Below are positions 25,499 through 34,586 of a stretch of DNA of 64,000 bases, one piece after another; position 1 is the first letter of the stretch, and every line of letters starts with the position of its first letter. The DNA comes from Paenibacillus lycopersici (lineage in GTDB: Bacteria; Bacillota; Bacilli; Paenibacillales; Paenibacillaceae): contig NZ_CP048209.1 in the NCBI RefSeq assembly GCF_010119935.1, positions 5,809,001 to 5,873,000 of the forward strand, given 5' to 3'. The notes beneath the pieces were generated by a model that saw nothing but the letters and a program-made list of their open reading frames with translations, searched no databases and was not told the origin of the DNA. The position numbers were made by a program, and so were the translations under genes.

Positions 25499-26506
25499 TT
25501 AGCCGCGGCCCCCTTTCCTGGCGATGTAGACGAAGAACGGCACGCCGAGAATCGCCGTCATGACGCCGACCGGCACTTCCTTCGGGAACGCGATGAACCG
25601 CGAGCCGATGTCCGCGCCGAGCAGCAGAATGCCGCCGAGGACGGCGCAGTACGGAATCGTCCAGCGAAAATCGATGCCCACGAGATAGCGCGTGACATGC
25701 GGCACGATAATGCCGACGAACGCGATCGGCCCGGCGATGGAGACGGAGCCGCCCGCAAGGAGGACGACGGCGACGCCCGCCGCGAGCTTGATCGCGAGCG
25801 TCTTCTGCCCGAGGCCCGTCGCGACGTCCTCGCCCAGGCCGAGCAGATTCATATGCCTGGCCAGCACCCAGGCGCCGATGAGCGCCGCGCCCATATAGGG
25901 AGCGGCGGATGCGAAAATGCCCATGCCCCGGCCGGCGACGGAGCCGACGAACCAGTAGAGCACCTGATCGAAGGTTTGTCCGCCCGTTAGCAGCACGCCG
26001 AGCGTGATCGACGAGAAGAAAGCCGTCATCGCCGCGCCGGCGAGCGTGACTTTGAGCGGCGTCAAGCCGTCGCTGCCGACCGAGCCGAGCAAATAGACGA
26101 GCAGCGCCGTAAAGGCGGCGCCGGCGAACGCTAACGACGCATACGCGGACATGCTTCCGGCGTTGAAGAAGGCCGTAGCCGCGACGATGAAGAACGCGGC
26201 GCCGGCGTTAATGCCGAACAAGCTCGGCGACGCGAGCGGGTTGCGCGTAATGCCCTGCATCAGCGCGCCGGCGACGGCAAGGCTCGCTCCCGCCATGGCG
26301 GCGATCAGCGCCCTCGGCATTCGCGTCGTCCGAATGATCAGCTGATCCTGGGAGCCGTCGAAATGCGTATACGATCGAACGATCGTATGCCAGCCGATGT
26401 CCGCCACGCCGAACACGACGCTGCACACGATACCGGCCGCGAATACGAACAGGCCGATCAACAAGCCTGTGATTTTATGGGTACGCGTATGAAGTAAGGA
26501 ATTCAT
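25499..26506 (-). CDS. Iron-siderophore ABC transporter permease (FecCD family)
   Basis: A 335-residue paralogue of the next permease, with RMPRALIAAMAGASLAVAGA, NPLASPSLFGINAGA and GPIAFVGIIVPHVTR. First gene of the operon; its promoter (TTGACA-17-TAGAAT) is overlapped by a Fur box. The binding-protein gene is divergent at 26713. FecB-FecC-FecD-FecE gene content in this arrangement imports ferric siderophores of either hydroxamate or catecholate type; the exact ligand is not readable. Confidence 0.94.
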   Translation of the reverse strand: MNSLLHTRTHKITGLLIGLFVFAAGIVCSVVFGVADIGWHTIVRSYTHFDGSQDQLIIRTTRMPRALIAAMAGASLAVAGALMQGITRNPLASPSLFGINAGAAFFIVAATAFFNAGSMSAYASLAFAGAAFTALLVYLLGSVGSDGLTPLKVTLAGAAMTAFFSSITLGVLLTGGQTFDQVLYWFVGSVAGRGMGIFASAAPYMGAALIGAWVLARHMNLLGLGEDVATGLGQKTLAIKLAAGVAVVLLAGGSVSIAGPIAFVGIIVPHVTRYLVGIDFRWTIPYCAVLGGILLLGADIGSRFIAFPKEVPVGVMTAILGVPFFVYIARKGGRG

Positions 26507-26564
26507 GCCAACCTCTTTCCTCTCCCGATGCCAGCCTTAACTTGGTTATGTAGAACATTTCGTT

Positions 26565-26613
26565 ATTCTAGGCGATGTTCGCAGAGGTGTCAATGATTTT
26601 GAGAATCATTATC
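26565..26613 (-). promoter_or_regulatory. Fur-controlled promoter of the permease operon
   Basis: Minus strand TTGACA (26588-26593), 17 bases, TAGAAT (26565-26570). A 19-base Fur-like box (26595-26613, TTGAGAATCATTATC core) lies against the -35 side. Confidence 0.85.
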
Positions 26614-26633
26614 AAATAATCATGTCAGTGATG

Positions 26634-26691
26634 TTGACATCCTCTCTACCGGCTGTTATAGTTCACAAGAGTAATAATGAGAATCATTATC
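26634..26691 (+). promoter_or_regulatory. Fur-controlled promoter of the binding-protein gene
   Basis: TTGACA (26634-26639), 17 bases, TATAGT (26657-26662), with Fur box AATAATGAGAATCATTATC (26673-26691) at the expected start point. Fe-Fur binding here would block transcription in iron-replete cells. Confidence 0.9.
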
Positions 26692-26712
26692 AAATCGGAG
26701 GTAAATGTGTAC

Positions 26713-27747
26713 ATGTTGTCTTATGCCAGCAAGAAACTGTCGTGGTCCGTCTTATCCATCTTAATCGTCTTGTCCGTCGTCGTCTCGGGCTGCGGCCAAT
26801 CGAACTCCGCCAATAACGCCGGCAGCGCGAACAGCGCCAGCACTGGGAATGCCAATAAATCGAACGCCGATACGGCGGCCGCCTCGTCCGATGCCGCTGA
26901 ACGCACGATTACCGATGCCATGGGACAAGCGGTGATCAAAGGCACGCCGCAGCGGATCGTCGTCCTGACCAACGAAGGCACGGAAGCCCTGCTCGCGCTT
27001 GGCGTGAAGCCCGTCGGCGCCGTGAAGTCGTGGACAGGCGACCCTTGGTACGACCATATCAAGCAAGACATGGACGGCGTGGAAGTCGTCGGCGATGAAA
27101 GCCAGCCGAACCTCGAGCTGATCGCAAGTCTGAAGCCGGATCTGATCATCGGCAACAAGCTCCGCCAGGAGAAAGTATACGAGCAGCTGAAGGCGATCGC
27201 GCCGACCGTGTTCTCCGAGACGCTCCGCGGCGAATGGCAGTCGAACTTCATGCTCTATGCGGAAGCGATCGGCAAGAAAGCCGAAGGCGAGAAAATCATC
27301 GCCGATTACGATGCCCGCACGGCGGATTTCAAAGCCAAAGCAGGCGACAAGCTGAACGAGAAAGTATCCGTCGTCCGCTTCATGGCCGGCAAAACGCGGA
27401 TCTACCTGTCGGATACGTTCACGGGCATCGCGTTCGCCAAGATGGGCATCACGCGCCCGGACAGCCAGAACGGTTACAAGGACACGTTCGTCGAGGAAAT
27501 CACGAAGGAGCGCCTGCCTGAAGCGGACGGCGACATGATCTTCTACTTCACGTACGACACCGGGGACGGCAAGGGCAACCAGATGGAGAAGGAAATGCTG
27601 AACGATCCGCTCTGGAAGAGCCTGAAAGCCGTCAAGAACAACAAGGCGTACAAGGTCAACGACGCCATCTGGAATACGGCGGGCGGCGTTATCGCAGCTA
27701 ACCTGATGCTCGACGAGCTCTACAAAATCTACGATATTCAAGCTTAG
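26713..27747 (+). CDS. Iron-siderophore binding lipoprotein (FecB/FhuD-like)
   Basis: About 344 residues. A lipoprotein signal ends in the lipobox VVVSGCGQ; an Asn/Ser/Ala-rich linker follows, then a two-lobed helical-backbone binding fold (PQRIVVLTNEGTEALLALG, LELIASLKPDLIIGNK, GGVIAANLMLDELYKI) with the Glu and Arg pairs that contact the permeases. I place the start at the ATG 11 bases after GGAGG; a GTG at 26704, five bases after it, is an alternative. It is divergent from the permease-ATPase operon and shares a Fur-controlled region with it. Confidence 0.92.
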   Translation: MLSYASKKLSWSVLSILIVLSVVVSGCGQSNSANNAGSANSASTGNANKSNADTAAASSDAAERTITDAMGQAVIKGTPQRIVVLTNEGTEALLALGVKPVGAVKSWTGDPWYDHIKQDMDGVEVVGDESQPNLELIASLKPDLIIGNKLRQEKVYEQLKAIAPTVFSETLRGEWQSNFMLYAEAIGKKAEGEKIIADYDARTADFKAKAGDKLNEKVSVVRFMAGKTRIYLSDTFTGIAFAKMGITRPDSQNGYKDTFVEEITKERLPEADGDMIFYFTYDTGDGKGNQMEKEMLNDPLWKSLKAVKNNKAYKVNDAIWNTAGGVIAANLMLDELYKIYDIQA

Positions 27748-27794
27748 CAATTGACGATATACAAGCTTAACGCCCTGTACGGTTCGCCATGTCA

Positions 27795-27826
27795 AAGAGC
27801 GCCGATCCCCCTGATCGGCGCTCTTG
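27795..27826 (+). terminator. Terminator of the binding-protein gene
   Basis: AAGAGCGCCGATC and GATCGGCGCTCTT form a perfect 13-base stem with a five-base loop, about 50 bases after the stop. A nearly identical hairpin recurs at 28240-28275. Confidence 0.8.
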
Positions 27827-27890
27827 CTGTCGAGAAAGCACTCGGTTCTTCGACATTGCCCATGCCGGTTAGATCGCCTTCATGGGCAAC

Positions 27891-28066
27891 GGACATAGAA
27901 TCCGTTATTGGGCGGAAATCGGTAGGTTTAGGTTGGCGAATGGACACAGGATTCGTTATTGCCTTCGAAGAGCATCGGAAGTCTGCCTTTTTAACGGAAT
28001 AAAGGATCCTATGTCCGCGAGCCTTTAAAAAGCCATGCAAACAGGCGAATAACGGATCTCCTGTCC
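27891..28066. repeat. Four-block palindromic dispersed repeat, copy 2
   Basis: Blocks at 27891-27909, 27942-27960 (direct) and 27998-28016, 28048-28066 (inverted), same spacing and total length (176 bases) as copy 1 and in the same orientation. It lies between two matching hairpins. The rest of 28067-28239 shows no gene. Confidence 0.85.
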
Positions 28067-28239
28067 GGATGCAATGCTTTTCGCAGACAAAGCTGCTGCC
28101 TCTCTCTCCTGAAGCGATGCGAACCACACAGCTAGAGCTGTCTAAGCCGGATAACGGGAATGCGGCCACCGGAACTCCCCGAGGTCAGCCGTTCAGGTTT
28201 TACGAGCCATTCCGTGTCATCAAACATGGGTTTCTCTAC

Positions 28240-28275
28240 ATCAAGAGCGCCGATCCACCGATCGGCGCTCTTGAT
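28240..28275. terminator. Second copy of the GAGCGCCGATC hairpin
   Basis: ATCAAGAGCGCCGATC, a four-base loop and the matching right arm through CTCTTGATG give a 16-base stem. Its core equals the terminator at 27795-27826; it may serve tatC from the other side. Confidence 0.65.
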
Positions 28276-28308
28276 GTTCTAACCCCGGCATGACATGAAG
28301 CCTCGCCT

Positions 28309-29103
28309 CTACGATCCGAACTCTTCTTCCCATGCCTCGTCGGCCAGCAGCTGTTTCTTGTACACCACGCTCGACAGCAGCACGCTGATCTCATAGAGCA
28401 GGATAAGCGGCGCGGCCACCAGGGAATCGGAGATGAAATCCGGCGGCGTCACGACGACCCCGATCACGATGAGGACGAAATACGCGAGCTTCCGCATTTT
28501 CTTCAGCCGCATCGGATTCAGAATCCGCAGCTTCGTCAGGAACATGATGACGATCGGCAGCTCGAACAGCAGCGAGATCGGAATGAGAATATTGAACAGG
28601 AAGGAGAAGTATTGAATAACCCCGTACGTTTCCTGCAAATTCAGATGCTTCGCGACATCGGTCGTGAAATTGAACGCCATCGGGAACACGACATAGTACG
28701 AGAAGGCCAATCCGATCAGGAACATGAGCAGGACGAACGGCACGAACTTCAGCGTCGCTCGCTGCTCCTTCACGCCCAGCGCCGGCTTGACGAACGCCCA
28801 TAACTGATAGGCCGCCGTCGGCAGCGCGAGGATCAGCGCGATCACGAACGCAAACTTCATATATAAACCGATGCCGTCCCATAGGGAAAAGGCATTCAGC
28901 TTCATGCCTTTCACAGGCTCCTGGCTTACCATGTAATTGTATACCGGATCTGCACAGAACAGACCGATGATCATCCCCGCGACCAGCATCACGATCGTAA
29001 TGATCACCCTGCGCCGCAGCTCGCCGATATGGTCGAAGATCGACATCGGCCTGTCGCCGCGAAGCGATTCCTTGGCTTCGGCGCCCTTCGTTGAATCAGC
29101 CAC
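28309..29103 (-). CDS. tatC: Twin-arginine translocase subunit TatC
   Basis: A 264-residue membrane protein with six predicted spans and family motifs SIFDHIGELRRRVIIT (N-terminal binding site for the twin-arginine signal), QLWAFVKPALGVKEQR and the VTPPDFISDSLVAAPLILLYE region of spans five and six. With TatA it exports folded, often cofactor-bearing proteins. It is separated from tatA by 110 bases containing a hairpin, and the pair follows molybdopterin genes, whose enzymes are classic Tat substrates. Confidence 0.96.
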   Translation of the reverse strand: MADSTKGAEAKESLRGDRPMSIFDHIGELRRRVIITIVMLVAGMIIGLFCADPVYNYMVSQEPVKGMKLNAFSLWDGIGLYMKFAFVIALILALPTAAYQLWAFVKPALGVKEQRATLKFVPFVLLMFLIGLAFSYYVVFPMAFNFTTDVAKHLNLQETYGVIQYFSFLFNILIPISLLFELPIVIMFLTKLRILNPMRLKKMRKLAYFVLIVIGVVVTPPDFISDSLVAAPLILLYEISVLLSSVVYKKQLLADEAWEEEFGS

Positions 29104-29201
29104 CGTAATCAGTCACCTCTTTCCTGCGAATGAACGACTCGCGCCGTCCTTGGAGGCGTCAGGTGCGAACACGCGATTGCGAATTGCCTTGTCATAAAAA
29201 A

Positions 29202-29230
29202 AGCGGGCCCCACTTACTCTGGGAGCCGCT
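29202..29230 (-). terminator. Hairpin between tatA and tatC
   Basis: AGCGG..CCCA and TGGGG..CGCT arms with one mismatch, followed on the minus strand by seven Ts. It overlaps the tatA stop and may reduce read-through into tatC, giving more TatA than TatC. Confidence 0.75.
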
Positions 29231-29444
29231 TCGAATCGCCCTGATCCTCCGAACGGTTCACTTCCGTCCGTCTCGTTTCCTTGCGATCTTGTGGTTCGTC
29301 GTCCATAATGTCTCGCGCGCCGGCTTTGAATTCCTTCAGCGTGCGGCCGAATGCGCGGCCCAATTCCGGCAGTTTGTTCGGTCCGAACAACAGCAGCGCG
29401 ACCAGTGCGATCAGTAAAAAGCCCGTAACGCCTATTCCACCCAT
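29214..29444 (-). CDS. tatA: Twin-arginine translocase subunit TatA
   Basis: A 76-residue protein with one N-terminal membrane span (TGFLLIALVALLLFGPNKLP), the conserved FGPxKLPELG hinge, an amphipathic helix (GRAFGRTLKEFKAGARDI) and a charged tail. It multimerises to form the translocation site with TatC. It lies about 95 bases downstream of the molybdopterin-binding protein gene. Confidence 0.95.
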   Translation of the reverse strand: MGGIGVTGFLLIALVALLLFGPNKLPELGRAFGRTLKEFKAGARDIMDDEPQDRKETRRTEVNRSEDQGDSKRLPE

Positions 29445-29538
29445 CGTTCCATCCTCCTTCTCGTTGTGCTGGCCTTAAGAACAAATCCGCTTTGAAAGCA
29501 GAGGTTAATCGAGTTTCGTCAACGTCATGGCCGTCTGG

Positions 29539-30570
29539 CTATCGAACGTGCAGGCCGCCGTATCCCATGCTTACGATGTCCGCTCTCGTAATCGTATCTC
29601 CGGCCAGAATACGCGGCAGAAGCACGTTGAACGACGTGTACGGGTCGTGCATGACGCAGCCCGGAAGCCCCAGGATCGGCGTTCCGTCCAGATAGCCCAT
29701 GAGCAGCATGGACCCTGGCAGCATCGGCGTTCCGTAGCTGACGATCTCCGCGCCCGCGCCGGCTATCGCCGCAGGGGTGCGATCGTCGGGATCGACGGAC
29801 ATTCCGCCAGTTATGACTATCATATCATAGGACTGCCGCTGCAAATAGTGTATTTCCTTGACAATTGTTTGTCGGTCGTCCGGCGAGAACCGCTGCTCCG
29901 CCACTTCCGAGCCGAGCGCTTCGACGATCCGGCGCACGGCCGGTCCGAATTGGTCCTCGATCCGTCCGGAGTACACTTCGCCGCCGGTCGTCAAGAGGCC
30001 GATCCGAAACTTCCGCAGCGGCTTCAGCCCGAGCGGTCCGCGTCCGCCATGCCGCGCGCGGTAATCGAGGGCGAGCTTCTCCACGGCCTCCACCTTCGCC
30101 TCGGGCACGACGAGCGGAATGACGCGCGTCGCCGCAAGCTGTCCGCCGGGCATGACGACGGCGTCCGTCCGCAGCGTCGCGAGGGCGATCTCGCCAAGCT
30201 CGTTAACGGCATGAACGACGGACGGCTCGACGACGGCCAGCGCCGGCACGTCGAGCGCCGACTTGACCGCGACCTTGCCTTCGTGCGGTTCCGTCAGCAG
30301 CAGCCCGTCGTCCTGCAGCGCAAGCGCCATCCGCCGCGCCGCGTCGTCTTCGTGAAGCTCGCCCTCGCCAAGCTCCAGGATATAAATATGCTCCTTGCCG
30401 ATATCAAGGAGCTTCGGAATATCGGTTTCGGCAATGACATGGCCTTTCTTGAACAGACGGCCTTTGAACTGTCCCGGGATGATCTGGGTCAAATCATGCG
30501 CGAGCACGAGGCCGACCGCCTCTTGAACCGGCACTTCCTTCAGCAGCGTACCCTGTTTGCGTCCGCTCAT
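29539..30570 (-). CDS. MoeA-like molybdopterin-binding protein
   Basis: A 343-residue protein with an N-terminal region (VQEAVGLVLAHDLTQI, FKGRLFKKGHVI) like domain I of MoeA and a C-terminal MoCF/MogA-type fold (LLTTGGEVYSGRI, VITGGMSVDPDDRTPAAI, LPGCVMHDPYTSF). MoeA inserts molybdenum into adenylylated molybdopterin; this shorter form may be a variant or a cofactor-binding paralogue. It overlaps the preceding mogA/moaB-type gene by four bases (ATGA), showing coupling. Confidence 0.8.
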   Translation of the reverse strand: MSGRKQGTLLKEVPVQEAVGLVLAHDLTQIIPGQFKGRLFKKGHVIAETDIPKLLDIGKEHIYILELGEGELHEDDAARRMALALQDDGLLLTEPHEGKVAVKSALDVPALAVVEPSVVHAVNELGEIALATLRTDAVVMPGGQLAATRVIPLVVPEAKVEAVEKLALDYRARHGGRGPLGLKPLRKFRIGLLTTGGEVYSGRIEDQFGPAVRRIVEALGSEVAEQRFSPDDRQTIVKEIHYLQRQSYDMIVITGGMSVDPDDRTPAAIAGAGAEIVSYGTPMLPGSMLLMGYLDGTPILGLPGCVMHDPYTSFNVLLPRILAGDTITRADIVSMGYGGLHVR

Positions 30571-31061
30571 TCCGCGTGATCTCCCGTGCGTCCCGAGAGA
30601 ATGCTGAGCGCGTGCGGCAGCTGATCCATGATCGCCATCAAATTCTCGTGCACGCCCTTCGGGCTGCCCGGCAGGTTAATGATAAGCGAGCGCCCGCGAA
30701 TGCCGCAGATGCCGCGGGAGAGCATCGCCTTGCGCGTACGCTGCATGGCGCCGAGGCGCATCGCTTCCGCCAGCCCCGGCACGAGGCGGTCGATCACCTT
30801 GAGCGTCGCTTCCGGCGTCAAATCCCTGGGGGCAAGCCCGGTGCCGCCTGTCGTAATGACGAGATCGGCCTGGTAGTAGTCCGTCATTTCGATCAACGCC
30901 GCCATGATTTCGTCCTGCTCGTCGGGCACGATCCGGTAGTCGACGATCTCGCCGCTGAGCTCTTCCTCGACCAGCTCGCGGATGACTTGCGCGCTCGTGT
31001 CCTCGCGCTCGCCGCGCGAGCCTTTATCGCTGGCTGTAAGCAGTGCCACTTTCCATTGCAT
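30567..31061 (-). CDS. MogA/MoaB-family molybdopterin adenylyltransferase
   Basis: A 164-residue protein with the MoCF-biosynthesis fold: VALLTASDKGSRGERED at the N-terminus, VITTGGTGLAPRDLTPEATL at the nucleotide/MPT site and NLPGSPKGVHENL near the C-terminus. These enzymes adenylylate molybdopterin before metal insertion. The start at 31061 is set by GGGGGAGAAG upstream. Part of the moaC-mogA-moeA-like run; moaA, moaD and moaE are not in the window. Confidence 0.9.
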   Translation of the reverse strand: MQWKVALLTASDKGSRGEREDTSAQVIRELVEEELSGEIVDYRIVPDEQDEIMAALIEMTDYYQADLVITTGGTGLAPRDLTPEATLKVIDRLVPGLAEAMRLGAMQRTRKAMLSRGICGIRGRSLIINLPGSPKGVHENLMAIMDQLPHALSILSGRTGDHAE

Positions 31062-31123
31062 GTGCCTTCTCCCCCAATCGCAATTTGATTCGTCCTTCTG
31101 CCTGTACGGCAACGGCATGAACG

Positions 31124-31600
31124 TTAAACGCCGTTAACGGAATAGTCGCCGTTCTTGCCTCCGCTCTTGGAGACCAGGTAGGTCGGTCCGATGACCATGT
31201 CCTTCTGCAGCGCCTTGCACATATCGTACACGGTCAGCGCCGCCGCGGAGACCGCGGTCAATGCTTCCATCTCGACGCCCGTTTTGCCGGTCGTCTTCAC
31301 GCTTCCTTCTATATAAAGCTCATTCTTCCCGTTATCGCCGAAAACCAGATTCACGCCGGTCAGCGGCAGCGGATGGCACATCGGAATCCAGTTCGACGTA
31401 TTCTTCGCCGCCATGATGCCGGCGACCTGCGCCACGGCGAGGACGTCGCCTTTGCCGACCGTTCCGTCCTTGATGCGCCGCAGCGTCTCCTCCGCCATCG
31501 TCACGCTCGTCCGGGCGACGGCAATCCGCGCCGTCACGTCCTTGTCCGACACGTCCACCATGCGCGCCCGGCCCTGATCGTTAAAATGGGTCAGTTCCAT
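31124..31600 (-). CDS. moaC: Cyclic pyranopterin monophosphate synthase MoaC
   Basis: A 158-residue protein of normal length with diagnostic motifs IPMCHPLPLTGVNL and GVEMEALTAVSAAALTVYDM. It converts the MoaA product into cyclic pyranopterin monophosphate, the first stable intermediate of molybdenum cofactor synthesis. The ATG at 31600 follows GGGGAGGG. It overlaps the end of the cyclo-ligase gene by 20 bases. Confidence 0.96.
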   Translation of the reverse strand: MELTHFNDQGRARMVDVSDKDVTARIAVARTSVTMAEETLRRIKDGTVGKGDVLAVAQVAGIMAAKNTSNWIPMCHPLPLTGVNLVFGDNGKNELYIEGSVKTTGKTGVEMEALTAVSAAALTVYDMCKALQKDMVIGPTYLVSKSGGKNGDYSVNGV

Positions 31601-32225
31601 TCGTTGTCCCTCCCCGGTATCCAAGTTCCGTTATGACGCCGTCGACAACCATGTCGTGGCTGTCCATCGGCACGGCGTCCGCCTGCTGCGCCTCGTAGCC
31701 GAGGCCGATCCAGAGCGGCGCCTCGACTCCGGCCAGCCGCGCCGCCGCAGCCATCCGTTCATGGAAGCGATCGTAATATCCGCCCCCGTAGCCCAGTCTT
31801 CCGCCATCGCCATCGAACGCCAAGCCCGGGACGAATACGATGTCCGGCACGAAGCCGGCGCCGCAGCGCCTGGCCGCGGCCGGATCCGGCTCCCGGATGC
31901 CGTACGCGCCGGGCATCAGCTCGTCCCACGCCTCGATCGCGTACAGCTCCATCGACCGGTCGCCGCGGATACAGCGCGAGACGACGACCGTCAGTCCCTT
32001 CCGCCAGCACCATTCGATCAGGAGCGTCGTATCGAGCTCGGAACGGAAGGGCACGTAAGCCATGATGCTCCGCACCGCCGCGCCTTCCCCGATCCGCCGG
32101 CGCAGCCATTCCACCGTCAGCTGGCAAACCGTATCCGACCAAGCCATGCGGCATGCCTCGGACAGCCCGTCGCGCTTTAGCGCCGCCGCCGTTCGCGCCG
32201 CTTGTTTTTCCTCTGCCCGATCCAT
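31581..32225 (-). CDS. 5-formyltetrahydrofolate cyclo-ligase
   Basis: A 214-residue ATP-dependent enzyme that returns 5-formyl-THF to 5,10-methenyl-THF. Seen are the N-terminal basic helix (KQAARTAAALKRDG), the nucleotide loop AYVPFRSELDTTLLIEWCWRKG, the substrate motif MELYAIEAWDELMPGAYGIREP, and FVPGLAFDGDGGRLGYGGGYYDRF, the family signature. It opens the moaC-to-tatC run and is divergent from the ABC-F gene. Confidence 0.94.
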   Translation of the reverse strand: MDRAEEKQAARTAAALKRDGLSEACRMAWSDTVCQLTVEWLRRRIGEGAAVRSIMAYVPFRSELDTTLLIEWCWRKGLTVVVSRCIRGDRSMELYAIEAWDELMPGAYGIREPDPAAARRCGAGFVPDIVFVPGLAFDGDGGRLGYGGGYYDRFHERMAAAARLAGVEAPLWIGLGYEAQQADAVPMDSHDMVVDGVITELGYRGGTTNGTDPF

Positions 32226-32430
32226 CCCATTCCCCGCTTCGCTTCTTCGTTTGCCATCGCATAGGTCTGATTATAGTAGTATTAAGTTTACCACTGTTGC
32301 CCATATTTCGCCAACAAGCGCGAACGCGAAGCGGGAATGGACGAACGCGGCGGAACATGGTCGCGCGACGCGCGGTTTTCATGTAAACTGGTACAAAGGC
32401 ATTTTGTCAAAGTTGGAGGTTTCGCGTACA

Positions 32431-34371
32431 ATGCTTCTTCAAGTTTCCGATGTATCCAAAAGCTACGGCGTCAGCAGCGTGCTCTCGTCCGTGACCTTCC
32501 AGGTGCTGCCCCGCGAACGGGTCGGGCTGGTCGGCGTCAACGGCGCGGGCAAGTCGACGCTGCTCCGGATTATCGCAGGCGAGCTGTCGGCGGATTCCGG
32601 GACCGTATATAAATCGAAAGAAACGACGATCGGCTACCTGGCGCAGTCCAGCGGGCTTCAGTCGGACAACACGATCGAGGCCGAAATGCGGGCGGTGTTC
32701 GCCCATCTGACCGGCGCGGAGCGCGAGCTTCGTACGCTGGAGCAGCAGATCGCCGACCCGGCGCTGCACGGCGACGAGAAACAGTACGAAGCGGTGCTCG
32801 AACGGTACGCCAAGCTGTCGGAATGGTACCGCGCCAAGGGCGGCTTCGAGATGGACAACCGTATTCGGAGCGTCCTGCACGGTATGGGCTTCGGTCACTT
32901 CCCACCGGAGACGATCATTTCCACGTTGAGCGGCGGGCAGAAGACGCGGCTCGCGCTGGCGCGCATTCTGCTGCAGGCGCCGGATCTGCTCATGCTCGAC
33001 GAGCCGACGAACTACCTCGACATTGAGACGCTGACCTGGCTGGAGGATTATCTTCGCGGCTACGAGGGCGGCATTCTCGTCGTCTCCCATGACCGCTACT
33101 TCCTGGATGCCGTCGTCGGCACGATCGTCGAAATCGAACGCCACAACGCCAAGCGCTATACGGGCAATTACAGCCGCTTCATCGAGATCAAAGCCGCCGA
33201 ATACGAGGCGCAGATGAAGCAGTACGAGAAACAGCAGGACGAAATCTCGAAGATGGAGGATTTCGTGCAGCGCAATATCGTCCGCGCCTCCACCACCAAG
33301 CGCGCGCAGAGCCGCCGCAAGGCGCTCGAGAAGATGGATCGCCTCGACAAGCCGCTCGGTGATCTTAAGAAGGCGTACTTCTCGTTCGAAATCGAGCGGC
33401 AAAGCGGCAACGACGTGCTCGACGTCCGCGAGCTGTCGATCCAATTTCCCGAGAAATCGGAGCCGCTCTTCCGCGACGTGACGTTCCGGCTCGAACGGGG
33501 AGAGAACGTGGCGCTCATCGGTCCGAACGGGATCGGCAAATCGACGCTGCTCAAGGCGCTTGTCGGCCAGCAGCCGCATGAGACGGGCACGATCCGTTGG
33601 GGCACGAACGTGAAGATCGGCTACTACGACCAGGAGCATACGGGGCTGAATCGTCACAATACGGTGCTGGAAGAGCTGTGGAGCGCCTATCCGCATATCG
33701 AGGAAGCGCGAATCCGTACCGTGCTCGGCAACTTCCTGTTCAGCGGCGACGACGTGAAGAAGAAGATCGGCACGCTGAGCGGCGGCGAACGCGCGCGCGT
33801 CTCGCTGTCGAAGCTGATGCTGGCGCATGCGAACATGCTCATATTGGACGAACCGACGAACCATCTGGATCTGTACAGCAAGGAAGTGCTCGAAGGCGCC
33901 CTGATGGATTACGACGGCACGCTGCTGTTCATCTCCCACGACCGTTATTTCTTGAACAAAATGGCGGAGCGCATTGTCGAACTGAACCCGGCGGGCACGG
34001 AGCATTTCCTGGGAAATTATGACGAAATGATCCAGAAAAAACGGGAAATCGAAGAGCTCCGGCTGGAAACGCTGTCAGCTCAGCAGGGAAAACAGAGCAA
34101 ATCCGCGCCGGCTGCGGAAACCGCTCCCTCTTCTTCCTATGAAGCCGACAAACAAGCGAAGCGTGACGAACGGAACCGCCAGCGCAAACAGGAACAGCTC
34201 GAAAACGACATCGCGCGGCTGGAGGACGAAATTTCTGCGCTCGAGCAGCAGTTGACCGATCCCGAAATCTATAACGATTACGTGCGGGTCGGCACGATCC
34301 AGAGCGATATCGACTCGCGCAAGGCACAGCTGCAGGCAGTCTACGAGGCGTGGGAGGAACTGCTCGCCTGA
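32431..34371 (+). CDS. ABC-F family ATPase (YdiF-like)
   Basis: A 646-residue soluble protein with two ABC domains and no membrane part. Domain 1 has GVNGAGKST, LSGGQKTRLALARIL and LLMLDEPTNYLDIETL; domain 2 has GPNGIGKST, LSGGERARVSLSKLM and MLILDEPTNHLDL. A basic linker (KRAQSRRKALEKMDRL) and a C-terminal coiled coil (residues about 580-640) follow the translation-factor ABC-F plan. Such proteins act on the ribosome, some protecting it from antibiotics. The start ATG at 32431 follows GGAGG by 11 bases; the frame is open upstream. In B. subtilis ydiF sits between gcp and moaC, as here, but in this window the gene is inverted. Confidence 0.92.
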   Translation: MLLQVSDVSKSYGVSSVLSSVTFQVLPRERVGLVGVNGAGKSTLLRIIAGELSADSGTVYKSKETTIGYLAQSSGLQSDNTIEAEMRAVFAHLTGAERELRTLEQQIADPALHGDEKQYEAVLERYAKLSEWYRAKGGFEMDNRIRSVLHGMGFGHFPPETIISTLSGGQKTRLALARILLQAPDLLMLDEPTNYLDIETLTWLEDYLRGYEGGILVVSHDRYFLDAVVGTIVEIERHNAKRYTGNYSRFIEIKAAEYEAQMKQYEKQQDEISKMEDFVQRNIVRASTTKRAQSRRKALEKMDRLDKPLGDLKKAYFSFEIERQSGNDVLDVRELSIQFPEKSEPLFRDVTFRLERGENVALIGPNGIGKSTLLKALVGQQPHETGTIRWGTNVKIGYYDQEHTGLNRHNTVLEELWSAYPHIEEARIRTVLGNFLFSGDDVKKKIGTLSGGERARVSLSKLMLAHANMLILDEPTNHLDLYSKEVLEGALMDYDGTLLFISHDRYFLNKMAERIVELNPAGTEHFLGNYDEMIQKKREIEELRLETLSAQQGKQSKSAPAAETAPSSSYEADKQAKRDERNRQRKQEQLENDIARLEDEISALEQQLTDPEIYNDYVRVGTIQSDIDSRKAQLQAVYEAWEELLA

Positions 34372-34447
34372 GGATGGACATGAACGGGCGAACGGCTTCC
34401 GACAGCATTTTTAAACTCTTTCATTCCCTTAATAGATCCCGTTAACG

Positions 34448-34476
34448 AATCCGGACGGCAGCATGCCGTCCGGATT
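34448..34476 (+). terminator. ABC-F terminator, CCGGACGGC hairpin copy 1
   Basis: AATCCGGACGGC, loop AGCAT, GCCGTCCGGATT followed by TTGG. Nearly the same hairpin follows both AraC-GyrI units at 35578 and 36708. Confidence 0.85.
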
Positions 34477-34586
34477 TTGGCGTTCCGACATTCGGCCGGA
34501 CACGGATCGATGCTCGATTACAGTAGATTTTGACAAAACTTATCCCTGCCTCGGATGCTATCATTTACGATGGAAGGAGGGGAACC

